This document shows positions 11,133 through 24,537 of a stretch of DNA of 64,000 nt, one piece after another (position 1 is the first letter of the stretch; each line of letters begins with the position of its first letter). The DNA comes from Artocarpus heterophyllus (lineage: Eukaryota > Streptophyta > Magnoliopsida > Rosales > Moraceae). A program made the translations under genes and the position numbers. A model generated the notes under the pieces. That model had not been told where the DNA came from, made no database searches, and worked only from the letters and a program-made list of their open reading frames with translations. Location of the stretch: contig CM046333.1 in NCBI GenBank assembly GCA_025403435.1, positions 15,029,770 to 15,093,769 on the forward strand, given 5' to 3'.

Positions 11133-12785
11133 TTTCAATCTACAACAAAGAATCATATACCAAACATAAGCAAACATATAATAATAATTTAGAAAGATAA
11201 CACAATCATGTAAAATCATACAAATGTGTTTATGTGCCAAAACCTTGAAAATATCACAACCTTAAAACAATAATTCCCAACTCAAAATTTAACAAGCTCC
11301 TAGGAGGGTCATGCCAAGTTAAATTAGGAACACGGATCCCCTCCTAATTAATATATGCCATCCAGGACCCGTATGATCCAACATATATAAATAATCGTTT
11401 CTTTGGCCATTAATTTTATTAATAGAGCTCCTAGGGGAGGTTAATAATAAAATTAACGTGAGTGTATAACCATCGTTTCAATATTTTATCCATGATTTAT
11501 AATCTCCACCTAGGGGTGTGCAACCATAAATCATACTAAAATACCTTATCCTTTTAGAGATCCAATCTGGTATATGATAGAAATCCCTTCCTAGGGGTCG
11601 GGACCACCATGTTCTGCCTATGGACCAACGATGGAGGCCTTAGGTTCTCTCTTCGAAAACCTTCTCCCACTCAATCTTTTGAACTCAAAGTTTTATTTTA
11701 AAATCATGCGTGAACAATTTTAATATGAGCAGCACTTCCTACTCTATATGACATGTTATCAATATATATGGCAAATCATATTATAATTCAGACAAGCAAA
11801 GCAATCAACCAAAGCTACAAGCAAAATAATAATAACTGTAATATTATGGTTCCATCCTGGAAAATAGAAAAATAAGATTCTTCAACCTTGAATCCTCAAG
11901 TCGTATCCTTCTTCATGCAATACTCATCTTCAAGTCTTCAATCTCGTATGAATCAAATACTTCATATTTTTGGTCATATCCAAATTTAATGTTTCTCAAA
12001 ATCGTCCCAAAAATAAAATTAGAACTGCACCGAAAAATTGTACATTTTCTATAAGTTTTTCAACTCTCGGTCGGTAGGCCGATCTGGGTGATCGGCCTGT
12101 AGGTCATGTTTCATCGGCCTGCCGATCGAAAAAATCAGCCTGCCGACCCATGAAAGTTCAGCATGCCAAACTGGATGTTCGGCCGGCCGGCAGAGCCAGT
12201 CGATTTCTTCCCCATTGTCAGCCTGCACAACCATATGTCCGGCCTGCCAATTTGTGATCATCGACCTGCCGATCTATGAGGTCCGGCATGCCGACAGAGC
12301 AGAAAATTCCAGAAAATACAATTTTAATGCAATTCATCAATTTTATTTTTAACACTTCAAAAACATAAAATTAGAGACTCGGGAAATATCTAGGAGTGCC
12401 ATCATCAATCTTCTAGATCCGTCTTCTAGATCTGTCTTCTCCGAATAATTATTTAATTACAAAATTCTTGCAAATTTAAAATTAAATGACAATTCCTAGA
12501 CAGAGATAATAATCTGCCATCTAATTATATGAAAAACCTAATTACACATTCTAACCTCTAAGGAACCATAACCGGTATAAATTAATTAATTAATAATTAA
12601 TTAAAAAATGATTTAATCAACAATAATTAATTAACATTTACCACATAATCTATGACAACATATAATTATATAGAAACCTAGAGTGCCAACTCACTATAAA
12701 ATTAAATTCAAGCATATGAGAGTTTAAAATCACAAAATTTATGCATATAACATAATCACAAACTTGTAAATTTATGTAAAAACCA
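11133..12785 (-). other. Long untranslated leader of copia copy 1
   Basis: This is 1.65 kb between primer site and gag, with no coding frame. It holds a GC-rich cluster at 12060-12300 built from repeats of TCGGCCTGCCGA and GGCATGCCGA, the same motif family found in U3. The rest is AT-rich. Confidence 0.7.
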
Positions 12786-12799
12786 TGGCTCTGATACCA
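12786..12799 (-). other. Primer binding site, copy 1
   Basis: The minus strand reads TGGTATCAGAGCCA, complementary to the 3' end of initiator tRNA-Met. It lies 2 bp from the end of LTR 2, as expected. Confidence 0.9.
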
Positions 12800-12801
12800 T
12801 T

Positions 12802-15800
12802 TGTTGAAAAAAAAGTGTGAAGTGCGCAGCAAGAATTTAAAATTTTATATATATCAGAGTAATTTTCAAAACACAAGTTTGACATGCTATATGTATAAAT
12901 TAGACAGATCTTTTACTAACCTTTATGTGCCGAAGAACCTCCGTAACCTGTTATGAGAAGTAACATTTTAGAAGAGTCTCAACCAACTGGTCTTCTTTGC
13001 TATTCTCAATCCACAACCGGAGTGAGTGTGGGCTCACACGTACAGCTCTTCCACTGGTGACTCTCCTTTTAACCAATCGAGAGAACCCAAAGCCAGTGTT
13101 CGTGATTTATGAACAAAAGCTCTCAGGGAGTTCTTAGACGCTCACTAGAAGAGTATCACTCCTAATCTCTCAATTAATCTGAGTAAATCATGAGACTCAC
13201 TCCCTTTATATAGTTATCGGTCCTGGGGTCAGTCCTTATCAGATTAGGTCTCAAAAACTCGAAGCAGAATCAAGTTTCGATCAATATCTGATAAGATCTG
13301 CGTGAAAACGCGTAATCTTATCACTCGCTGATCGGTAGGCCGAACATCCTGATCGGCGGGCCGAACACGTCATTCGGCAGGCTGAACTCCTGCATAAGTA
13401 TCTCTACGAATCTTTTATTTTTCATCCGAGATTCTATAGGATAAGGTCTTAGTTTTGATTCAAATAACCTAATAGAAAAGTTATCCAATCAAAACAAACT
13501 TTATTAAGATAATCTCTAAGAAAATAAATCAATTCGCAATAATTCTACAAGTTTATCTTGATCTAATTTATCCAAAATTAAATCAACCGATAAAGAGACA
13601 AGAATTATCTGATCCCAATAATTCAACAAGTTTATCTTAAATTAATTTTATTACAAAATTAATTTAACCAATAACTAGACATGAATTATTTGATTCTTTT
13701 AAATTTTAAACCAATCTGATAAATCTGACATAAGTTACTAATTATTGAAAAAGCACGCCGTGTCTTTACAGGACTTTGTGAGCTAGCAAAGGGGACCAAA
13801 ATGGACCTATAAAGTTCAAGCTCACGATAATTATGAAACCCAATATCCCAGATATACATTTCACAATTATCAACTCTAACGCTACTCCACTAAAAGCTTG
13901 GAGCTGCACTCTCGAACTTTATAGAATTACGAAGCTCGTAAAGCTAAGTCTCCATGACATATCATAGTGTATCGTGTTAGACATGTATGCTCTAAGGAGT
14001 AAAAATGTAATACGTTTTTGGAGACATTTTTATCAATAAAGAATTTATTCGTTTATATATACCAAATATTATCCTCTTTACGTTCATATTTGTTGAATGT
14101 ATGATAAGCAAACAGTAGTCTGAGACTGTCAGTCTAAACCTTAAGAGTTGGGCATATGATGGACTGATTATGCGGTAGACACGACTCTTAAGGTGATGGT
14201 CTAAAATATATGATCTGCAATCGAGGGAATAAAGTTGGGCGCTTTATTCATGTAAAGATTGTTATGTTGTCTATATCCCTTTTGGGAGATGGTTTGTCTT
14301 GGCCATCGGAGTTGGACTCCGTGAATAGAAACATTGGCACGTTGTCATAGGTGACGATGTGTTGGATCGGGACATAAAGTGAATTGATTTGGATTAATAA
14401 TTCTGTCTTGGCAAATCGATTCACTTTAGACAATCATTTGTATTGTATCTTAATCCTGAGATGAATAATGGGCCCGTTGTCTCGATTTGTGTCTTTTGAT
14501 GTACCAATGGGTGACTCCCACATCTCTATAGTGGCATGCATGCCGGTACGTTGGAGGCATGACTCTTGATAGCGTAGACTTGTTATTCATAGATATGGAA
14601 TCCATAGCTCCTCTTTAGGAGTAATGATATCCTCTTATATGCGTTGTCCTGTAATTGGAAAACTGGAGCGCTTAACCATTTGGATACATAGGTGTAACCG
14701 AATGGTATACTATCTTTGGATGGTAAGTTTTCTAATGGTGAGACAATGGAACGTAAGATAAAAATAATCGGGAAGGTAAGACAGAACTTGTCCTTAAGCC
14801 GGTTATGGATGATCATATGGGGATGCGATACACTATGATATGTCATAGAGACTTAGCTACACGAGCTTCGTAATTCTATAAAGTTCGAGAGTGCAGCTCC
14901 AAGCTTTTAGTGGAGTAGCGTTGGAGTTGATAATTGTGAAATGTATATCTGGGATATTGGGTTTCATAATTATCATGAGCTTGAACTTTATAGGTCCATT
15001 TTGGTCCCCTTTGCTAGCTCACAAAATCCTGTAACGACACGGCGTGCTTTTCCAATAATTGGTGACTTATGTCGGATTTATCAGATTGGTTTAAAATTTA
15101 TAAGAATCAAATAATTCATGTCTGTTTATCGGTTGAATTAATTATGTAAGAAATTAGTTCAAGATGAACTTGTTGAATTATGGCGTTCGGATAATTCTTG
15201 TCTGTTTATCGGTTGTTTTAATTTTGGACAATTAGAACAAGATAAACTTGTAGAATTATTGTGAATTGATTTATTTTCTTAGAGATTATCTTGATAAAGT
15301 TTGTTTTGATCAGATATCTTTTCTATTGGGCTATTTGAATCAAAACTGAGACTTTATCCTTTAGAATCTCGGGTGGAAAATAAAAGATTCGCAGAGATTT
15401 TTTCTCGGCAGTTCGGCCTGCCTATCAGAAAGTTCGGCCTGCCGAACTGGCCAGTTCGGCCTGCCTATCACACAGTTCGGCATGCCGACCGCGACAGTTA
15501 AGATTACGCATTTTTCACGCGTATCTTATCAGATATTGATCCGAACTTGGTTCTGTTTCGATTTTTGAGACCTAATCTGATATGGACTGACCCCAAGGAC
15601 CAATAGGTATAAAAAGGGAGTGAGTCTAATGATTTACTCAGATCAATTTGAGAGATTAAGAGTGATACTCTTCTAGTGAGCATCTGAAAACTCCCTGAGA
15701 GCTTTTTGTTCACAAATCACGAACACTAGCTTTGGGTTCTCTCTATTGGTTGGAAGGAGAGTCACCGGTGGAAGAGCTGTACGTGTGAGCCCACACTCAC

Positions 15801-16865
15801 TCCGGTTGTGGATAGAGAATAGCAAAGAAGACCAGTTGGTTGAGGCTCTTCTGGAACGTTACTTCTCTACACAGGTCGCGGAGGTTCTTCGGCACACTGA
15901 GGTCAGTAAGATCTGTTTAATTTATACATATGACATGTCAAACTTGTGTTTTGGAAAATACTCTGATGAAAAATTTTTAAAATTCCGCTGCGCACTTTGT
16001 TTCCAACATATCGTATCCCCATATGAAAATCCATAATCGGCTTAAGGACAAGTTCTATCTTACCTTCTTGATTATTTTTATCTTACGTTTCATTATCTTA
16101 CCATCAGAAAACTTACTGTACAAAGATAGTATACTATTCGGTTACACCTATGTATCCAAATGGTTGAGCGCTCCTGTTTTTTCAATTACAAGACAACGCA
16201 TATAAGAGGATATATTACTCCTAAAGAGGAGCTATGGATTCCATATCTATGAATAACAAGTCTACGCTATCAAGAGTTATGCCTCCAACGTACCGACATG
16301 CATACCATTATTGAGATGTGGGTGTTAGCCTTTAGTACATCAAAAGACACAAGTCGAGACAACGAGCCCACTATTCATCTCAGGATTAAGATACAATACA
16401 AATGATTGTCTAAAGTGAATCAATTTGCCGAGATAGAATTATTAATCCAAATCAATTCACTTTATGTCCTGATCCAACACATCTTCACCTATGACAATGC
16501 GCTAATGTTTCTCTTCACGGAGTCCAACTCTGATGGTCAAGACAAACCATCTCCCTAAATGGGATATAGACAACATAACAATCTTTACATGAATAAAGCG
16601 CCCAATTTTATTCCCTCGATTGCGGATCACATGTTTTAGACCGTAACCTTAAGAATCGTGTCTTACGCATAATCAATCCATCATATGCTCAATTCTTAAG
16701 GTTTAGACTGACAATCTCAGACCACTGTTTGCTTAACATACATTCAACAAATATGAACGTGAAGAGGACAAGATATATTATATATATATGAATAAATTCT
16801 TTATTGATAAAAATGTCTCCAAAAACTTATTACATTTTTACTTCTTAGGGCATACATGTCTAACA
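12802..16865 (-). repeat. Copia LTR 2, shared by copies 1 and 2, split by a nested solo LTR
   Basis: The LTR runs 12802-13974 and resumes at 16014, about 2025 bp without the insert. It serves as the 5' LTR of copy 1 (primer site at 12786) and the 3' LTR of copy 2 (polypurine tract at 16866-16878). The minus-strand TATA is at 13205-13212. The uninterrupted order is visible in LTR 1, where TATCG is present once. Confidence 0.9.
13975..16008 (+). mobile_element. Solo copia LTR, nested in LTR 2, opposite strand
   Basis: 2034 bp from TGTTAGACATG to TTTCCAACA on the plus strand. It is flanked by the target duplication TATCG (13970-13974 and 16009-16013), which is single-copy at the same place in LTR 1 (near 6316). 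TATA box TATAAAAA at 15608-15615; GC-rich motif cluster at 15405-15500. A full element inserted and then recombined down to one LTR. Confidence 0.93.
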
Positions 16866-16879
16866 ATCTCCCACTTGCA

Positions 16880-19800
16880 CTAAGTGAGTAAATAGAGCAA
16901 ATTTTGCATTCCTATAGCTTCCACATGCCTCTCAAGACTCTCCCAGTAAGTGTCTTCGTAAATGGATCAGCTAAGTTGTCCTCTGATGCGATCTTGCACA
17001 CCGTGACATGCCTGCCCTCAATGAAGTCTTTTATCACATGATACTTCCGATCAATATGCTTACTCTTCTTGTGAAATCTTGGTTCCTTAGCATTAGCTAC
17101 CGCCACATTGTTTTCACAGTACAGTGATACTGCCTTATCCATGCCAAGTACAACCTCAAGATCCCCAAGGAACTTGCGGAGCCGCTCTGCTTCTTTTGAA
17201 GCATTACTAGCTGCCACATACTCAGCCTCCATCGTTGAATCCGAAGTGCAATCTTGCTTCGTACTTCTCCAACTGATGGCACCGCCACCTAGAGTAAACA
17301 CAAACCCCAAAGTCGATTTCCTAGAATCCAGATAGGATTGAAAATCTGAATCAGAATATCCTAGAGGTGTGAGGTCCTCACTCGAATACATAAGCATATA
17401 CCTTCGAGTCCTTTGCAGGTACTTGAAAATATGCTTTACTGCAACCTAATGGTTCGGTCCTGGATCTGCCTGAAATCGACTTACAATCTCGACCGTATAG
17501 CTAATATCCGGTCGTGTGCAAAGCATGACATACATAAGACTACTTACTGCCAAAGCATAAGGCACCTTCTTCATGTATTCTCTTTCTTCATAAGACTTTG
17601 GAGAGTCTTTCTTAGAAAGATTAATTCCAGACCTAGATGGTTGCCCACCTTTCTTGGAATCCTGCATTGCAAATCTCTTGAGAAATATATCTATGTAGCT
17701 GGTCCGTGATAAAGCTATCATTTTGTTCTTCCTATCCCGATAGATCTGGATACCGAGAACAAAATTAGCCTCACCTAAGTCCTTCATGTCAAACTGCTTG
17801 GTCAACCATAATTTGACCGATGACAACGCCCCAACGTCATTGCCAATTAGCAGAATGTCATCTACATAGAGCAGTAGAAAAACCACCTTTCCATCTTTAA
17901 TGTGTTTGTAAACACATGGTTCATCCACATTTTGCGAGAACCCATAAGTCTTGATCACTTGATCAAATCTTATGTTCCAAGAACAGGAAGCCTGCTTAAG
18001 TCCATAAATTGACTTTAGCAGCTTACAAACCTTACCCTCTTGACCCGCGACCTTGAACCCATCTGGTTGTTCTGTATAAATGGACTCATCAAGACAGCCA
18101 TTCAGAAAAAGTCGTCTTGACATCCATCTGCCAAATCTCGTAGTCGAGAGTGGCAGCTATAGACAAAAGAATCCGGATGGACTTAAGCATGGCTACAGGC
18201 GAAAAGGTTTCCTCATAATCGATTTCTTCCTTTTGCGTATAACCCTTAGCTACCAGTCTAGCCTTAAAGGGTTCGACCTTTCCATCTACTCCTCTTTTCC
18301 TCTTGTAGATCCACTTACACCCTATGGGTTTTACCCCTTCGGGAAGATCCACAAGTTTCCAGACCCTAGTCTCCATAGACTTTATCTCTATGTTCATGGC
18401 CTCTGTCCAGAGTCTTGAATCAACATCCTCCATAGCTTCTACGTAAGTATAAGGATCCCTGTCATGTTCATCCAGTTTAGCCAAAAAGACTTCCCCATTG
18501 AACATATACCTCTTAGGTTGACGCCTGATCCTTCCACTACGCCGAAGCCCCTGAGGTCGTTGTTTAGGTTTGTTTGGTTTTTTTACACCGATCGGAATGG
18601 TTTCGTTCGGAACCTCCGAAGTGATTTGATCACTCCTTAACTCCCTAAGCATCACTTTGCTTCAAGGTTTAAAGTCGTCCATGTAACTCTCCTCAAGGAA
18701 AGTTACATTAGTTGAAACCACGGCTTTATTTTCCTTTGGGTTATAAAAATAACCCCCTTTAGTCCCTTTTGGATACCCTATAAACACACAAACTTTTGAA
18801 CGTGCTTTCAACTTATTCGGATCCTTAAACAGGACATGAGCCGGACATCCCCATATGCAAATATAGTTTAAGGATGTCTTCCTACTCGTCCACAACTCGT
18901 GAAGAGTTTTAGGGACCGATTTTGAAGGCACATTGTTCAAAAGATAACATGCAGTTTGTAGTGCATATCCCCAAAAGGATAAAGGAAATGATGAATAACT
19001 TATCATGGACCTAATCATGTACAACAAAGTCCTATTCCTTCTCTCCGCTACGCCATTCTACTGCGGAGTTCCCGGCGCAGTCAAACGAGATAAAATTGCA
19101 TTCTCTAACAAGTATTCCAAGAACTTATCAGAAAGGTATTCCCCACCTCGATCTGATCGAAGTGCCTTTATGGGTTTACCCAATTGCTTTTCCACTTCAG
19201 CCCAAAACTCCCTGAACTTATCAAAAGTTTCGCTTTTGTGGTGCATCCGGTACACATACCCATATCTTGAGTAATCGTCAATAAAAGTGACGAAGTACTC
19301 ATACCCTCCTCGTGCCCGGATATTCATCAGTCCGCCAACATCACTATGCACAAGTTCTAGAACCCCTTCGGCCCTATTGCCCTTAGACCCAAATGGTCTT
19401 TTGGTCATTTTACCCTCCAAACAAGATTCACATTGAAGTATAGATTTCACCTTTAAGTGACTTAAATGTCCATCTCTTACCAACCTTTGAATCCTATTCA
19501 GGTTAATATGACCAAGGCGCAAATGCCAAAGATAAGTCTTATTAGAGTGAGGAGTTTTAAGTCTTTTAGAGTCATCATCATTTATCTCAGCATTAAGCAA
19601 TAAGTCCATCTTAGGTTTGATAAAATATAGATTATTTTTCATCCATCCAGAACAAATAAAAGATTTGTTTTTACGAATCACCACTTTTTCATTAAAAGAT
19701 ACCACGTAGGAGTCTTTAAATAAACAAGATATAGAAATTAAATTCCTTTTAAATTTAGGAACATAAAAACAATTTTGCAAAATTAAATTCCTATAATTAT

Positions 19801-20827
19801 CAAAGTAAAGATGGACATCTCCCATTGCTTCCGCTAAAACCAAGGATCTATCGCCCATCCAAAGCGTGAAGTCTTCATGTAGCAGACTTCTCATTTCTTT
19901 AAACCCCTATAGAGAAACACAAACATGATTAGTTGCACAAAAATCTATGACCCAGATGTCACTAGAGTCCTCAACCAAACAAGTTTCTAAATATAGTAGA
20001 TCACACCTACCTTCTTTGGAAATAAAGTCCTTGTAATGCTTCTTAATATGCCCGACTTTTCCACAGAAGAAGCACTTAAGCTTCTTTGGGTTCCTCTTCT
20101 TCTTTTTCTTGCTCTTGGTAGTAGCAGGAAAAGAAGACTTTCTGTTCTTGGCCCGTTGCTTCTTTCTATTCACTAAGTTAGGTTGGAATCAGAAGCAGCT
20201 ACCATGTTGGCCTCTCCACCAGCAGGAGACTCCCTGATCAACAGTTCGAACTCCTATAACTGTTTCATCAATTCTGTTAAGGTCATATCCCGTCTATTGC
20301 TTAAATTAAAAGTAGCTCTAAATGGAATAAATTCCTTAGACAGAGTCTCAAAAACCATATTCATCTGAGTTTTAGCATTGATGTCGGCTCCATTGGTTTG
20401 AGCCTCAGCGGGGTAACCTATGACCAACATCATGTGCTCCTTTACAGATGCCCCCGGTCTTTGTTTACAGTTTAGAAGTTTCTGAAGTGCCCCTTGCCGC
20501 TTTATTATGGCCTGGCCTCCAAACATATCCTTAAGATTATCCAAGATCTGCTTTGCAGTCTCATAATCCTGATGTTGAGCTTGCAGCACGTTGTTCATGC
20601 TAGCCATAACATAGCAGCGGGCCTGATCATTAGTATCTTTAACGATCGTACGCTTAGAATTGCTCATTACTTGAGTCCCCCGTAGGGTCGAGAGGACAAG
20701 GGGTCGTCAGTACATATTTCAGTTTCTCAAAGGATAAGACGATATCTAGGTTCCATTTCCAATCATTATAGTTCTCACCGGTTAATTGGTTTTTGTCAAG
20801 TATCGATGATAAAGCGTTTTTAGACAT
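16880..20827 (-). pseudogene. Copia gag-pol, copy 2 (inactivated)
   Basis: Same domain order as copy 1, and the gag ATG is present (20825-20827). The zinc knuckle (20043-20090) keeps the second Cys but its last Cys is Tyr; the protease reads D-F-C; integrase, RT (YVDD near 17857) and RNase H are recognisable. Lesions shared with copy 1: stop after the N-E-Q-F segment (20654-20656), last knuckle Cys to Tyr, protease Ser to Phe, TAG for Trp at 17446-17448, and a 1-nt deletion in the TGRV segment near 16940. Private lesions: TAG at 20254-20256, a frameshift near 20170, stops at 19907-19909, 19058-19060 and 18662-18664, and a frameshift near 18110. The shared set points to a common damaged parent. 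Confidence 0.92.
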
Positions 20828-22474
20828 TTTCAATCTACAACAAAGAATCATATACCAAACATAAGCAAACATATAATAATAATTTAGAAAGATAACACAA
20901 TCATGTAAAATCATACAAATGTGTTTATGTGCCAAAACCTTGAAAATATCACAACCTTACAATAATAATTCCCAACTCAAAATTTAACAAGCTCCTAGGA
21001 GGGTCATGCCAAATTAAATTAGGAACACGGATCCCCTCCTAATTAATATATGCCATCCAGGACCCGTATGATCCAGATATATTAATAATCGTTTCTTTGG
21101 CCATTAATTTTATTAACAGAGCTCCTAGGGGAGGTTAATAATAAAATAACGTGAGTGTATAACCATCGTTTCAATATTTTATCCATGATTTATAATCACC
21201 ACCTAGGGGTGTGCAACCATAAATCATACTAAAATACCTTATCCTTTTAGAGATCCAATCTGGTACATGATAGAAATCCCTTCCTAGGGGTCGGGACCAC
21301 CATGTTCTGCCTATGGACCAACGATGGAGGCCTTAGGTTCTCTATTTGAAAACCTTCTCCCACTCAATCTTTTGAACTCAAGGTTTTATTTTAAAATTAT
21401 GAATGAACAATTTTAATATGAGCGGCACTTCCTACTCTATATGACATGTTATCAATATATATGGCAAATCATATTATAATGCAGACAAGCAAAGCAATCA
21501 AGCAAAGCTACAAGCAGAATAATAATAACCATAATATTATGGTTCTATCCTAGAGAATAGAAAAATAAGATTTCAAGAGAATAATCGAGACATATATCGA
21601 TTCTTCATCCTTGAATCCTCAAGTTGTATCCTTCTTCATGCAATACCCATCTTCAAGTCTTCAATCCTGTATGAATCAAATACTTCATATTTCCGGTCAT
21701 ATCCAAATTTAAAGTTTCTTAGAATCGTCCCAAAAATAAAATTTAAACTACACCGAAAAATTGCACCTTTTCTATAAATTTTCCAACTCTCGGTCGGCAG
21801 GCCGATCTGGGTGATCGGCCTGTAGGTCATGTTTCATTGGCCTGCCGACCCATGAAAGTTTGGCATGCCAAACTGGAAGTTTGGCCTGCCGGCAGAGCCA
21901 ATCGATTTCTGCCCCATTGTCAGCCTGCACAACCATACGTTCGGCCTGCCAATTTGTGGTCATCGACCTGCCGAACTATGAGGTCCGGCATGCCGACCGA
22001 GCAGAAAATTTCAAAAAATTCAATTTTAATGCAATTCATCAATTTTATTTTCAACAATTCAAAAACATAAAATTAGAGACTCGGAAAATATCTGAGAGCG
22101 CCATCATCAAACTTCTAGATCCGTCTTCTCCGAATAATTATTTAATTACAAAATTCTTGCAAATTTAAAATTAAATGACAATTCCTAGACAGAGATAATA
22201 ATCCGCCATCTAATTACTTGAAAAACCTAATTACACATTCTAACCTCTAAGGAACCATAACCGGTATAAATTAATTAATTAATAAATAATTAAAAAACGA
22301 TTTAATCAAGCATAATTAATTAACATTTACCACATAATCCATGACAACATATAATTATATAGAAACCTAGAGTGCCAACTCTCTATAAAATTAAATTCAA
22401 GCATAGGAGAGTTTAAAATCACAAAATTTATGCATAAAACATAATCACAAACTTGTAAATTTATGTAAAAACCA
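20828..22474 (-). other. Long untranslated leader of copia copy 2
   Basis: Counterpart of 11133-12785, highly similar throughout. It holds the GC-rich motif cluster at 21785-22005. No coding frame is supported. Confidence 0.7.
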
Positions 22475-22488
22475 CGGCTCTGATACTA
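22475..22488 (-). other. Primer binding site, copy 2 (one mismatch)
   Basis: The minus strand reads TAGTATCAGAGCCG against the usual TGGTATCAGAGCC. The second base is changed, which would weaken priming by initiator tRNA-Met. Confidence 0.85.
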
Positions 22489-22490
22489 TT

Positions 22491-24537
22491 TGTTGAAAAA
22501 AAAAGTGTGAAGTACGCAACAGACATTTAAAATTTTATATATATCACAGTAATTTTTAAAACACAAGTTTGACATGCTATATGTATAAATTAGACAGATC
22601 TTTTACTAACCTTTGTGTGCCGAAGAACCTCCGTAACCTGTTATGAGAAGTAACGTTTTAGAAGAGCCTCAACCAACTGGTCTTCTTTGCTATTCTCAAT
22701 CCACAACTGGAGTGAGTGTGGGCTCACACGTACAGCTCTTCCACCGGTGACTCTCCTTTCAACCAATCGAGAGAACCCAAAACCAGTGTTCGTGATTTAT
22801 GAACAAAAGCTCTCAGGGAGTTCTTAGATGCTCACTAGAAGAGTATCACTCCTAATCTCTCAATTAATCTGAGTAAATCATGAGACTCACTCCCTTTATA
22901 TAGCTATCGGTCCTGGGGTCAGTCCTTATCAGATTAGGTCTCAAAAACTCGAAGCAGAATCAAGTTCCAATCAATATCTGATAAGATCCGCGTGAAAACG
23001 TGTAATCTTATCGCTTGCTAATCGGTAGGCCGAACATCCTGATCGGCATGTCGAACAGGCCCCATCGACAGGCCGAACACGTCATTCGGTAGGCTGAACT
23101 CCCGCATAAATATCTCTACGAGTCTTTTATTTTTCACCCGAGATTCTATAGGATAAGGTCTTAGTTTTGATTTAAATAACCCAATAGAAAAGTTATCCGA
23201 TCAAAACAAACTTTATTAAGATAATCTCTAAGAAAATAAATCAATTCACAATAATTCTACAAGTTTATCTTGATCTAATTTATCCAAAATTAAATCAACC
23301 GATAAAGAGATAAGAATTATCTGATCCTAATAATTCAACAAGTTTATCTTAAATTAATTTTATTACAAAATTAATTTAACCAATAACCAGACATGAATTA
23401 TTTGATTCTTTCAAATTTTAAACCAATCTGATAAATCCGACATAAGTCACTAATTATTGAAAAAGCACGCCGTGTCGTTACAGGACTTTGTGAGCTAGCA
23501 AAGGGGACCAAAATGGACCTATAAAGTTCAAGCTCACGATAATTGTGAAACCCAATATCCCATATATACATTTCACAATTATCAACTCCAACGCTACTCC
23601 ACTAAAAGCTTGGAGCTGCACTCTTAAACTTTATAGAATTACGAAGCTCGTATAGCTAAGTCTCCATGACATATCATAGTATATCGTATCCCCATATGAA
23701 AATCCATAATCGGCTTAAGGACAAATTCTATCTTACCTTCCCGATTATTTTTATCTTACGTTCTATTATCTAGCCATCAGAAAACTTACTATCCAAAGAT
23801 AGTATACCATTCGGTTACACCTATGTATCTAAATGGTTGAGTGCTCCATTTTTTTAATTACAGGACAACGCATATAAGAGGATATATTACTCCTAAAGAG
23901 GAGCTATGGATTCTATATCCATGAATAACAAGTCTACACTATCAAAAGTTATGCCTTCATCGTACCGACATACATACCACTATTAAGATATGGGTGTCAC
24001 CCTTTGGTACATCAAAAGACACAAGTCGAGACAACGGGCCTACTATTCATCTCAAGATTAAGATACAATACAAATGACTGTCTAAAGTGAATCGATTTGC
24101 CGAGATAGAATTATTAATCTAAATCAATTCACTTTATGTCCAGATCCAACACATCGTCACCTATGACAATGCGCTAATGTTTCTATTCACGGAGTCCAAC
24201 TCCAATGGTCAAGACAAACCATCTCCCTAAATGGGATATAGACAACATAACAATCTTTACGTGAATAAAGTGTCCAATTTTATTCCCTCGATTACAGATC
24301 TTATGTTTTAGACTGTCACCTGAAGAATCGTGTCTTACGCATAATCAGTCCATCATATGCCTAATTCTTAAGGTTTAGACTGACAGTCTCAGACCACTGT
24401 TTGCTTAACATACATTCAACAAATATGAACGTAAATAGGACAAGATTTGGTATATATAAATGAATAAATTCTTTATTGATAAAAATGTCTCCAAAAACTT
24501 ATTATATTTTTACTCCTTAGGGCATACATGTCTAACA
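22491..24537 (-). repeat. Copia LTR 3 (5' LTR of copy 2)
   Basis: 2047 bp, same ends as LTR 1. TATA at 22895-22902 on the minus strand; GC-rich motif cluster at 23020-23105. Followed directly by the outer target duplication CCTAA (24538-24542). Confidence 0.9.

Larger units (their letters stand above)
5125..24537 (-). mobile_element. Tandem Ty1/copia array: LTR-internal-LTR-internal-LTR in one integration
   Basis: Three LTRs of the same orientation (5125-7172, 12802-16865 with a nested insert, 22491-24537) separate two complete gag-pol internal regions (7173-12801 and 16866-22490). Each internal region has a polypurine tract next to the LTR on its left and a tRNA-Met primer site next to the LTR on its right, so both are minus-strand copies sharing the middle LTR. 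CCTAA stands directly outside both outermost LTRs (5120-5124 and 24538-24542), and no target duplication separates the two copies. This fits unequal recombination between LTRs of one insertion. Both copies are defective. Confidence 0.9.
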
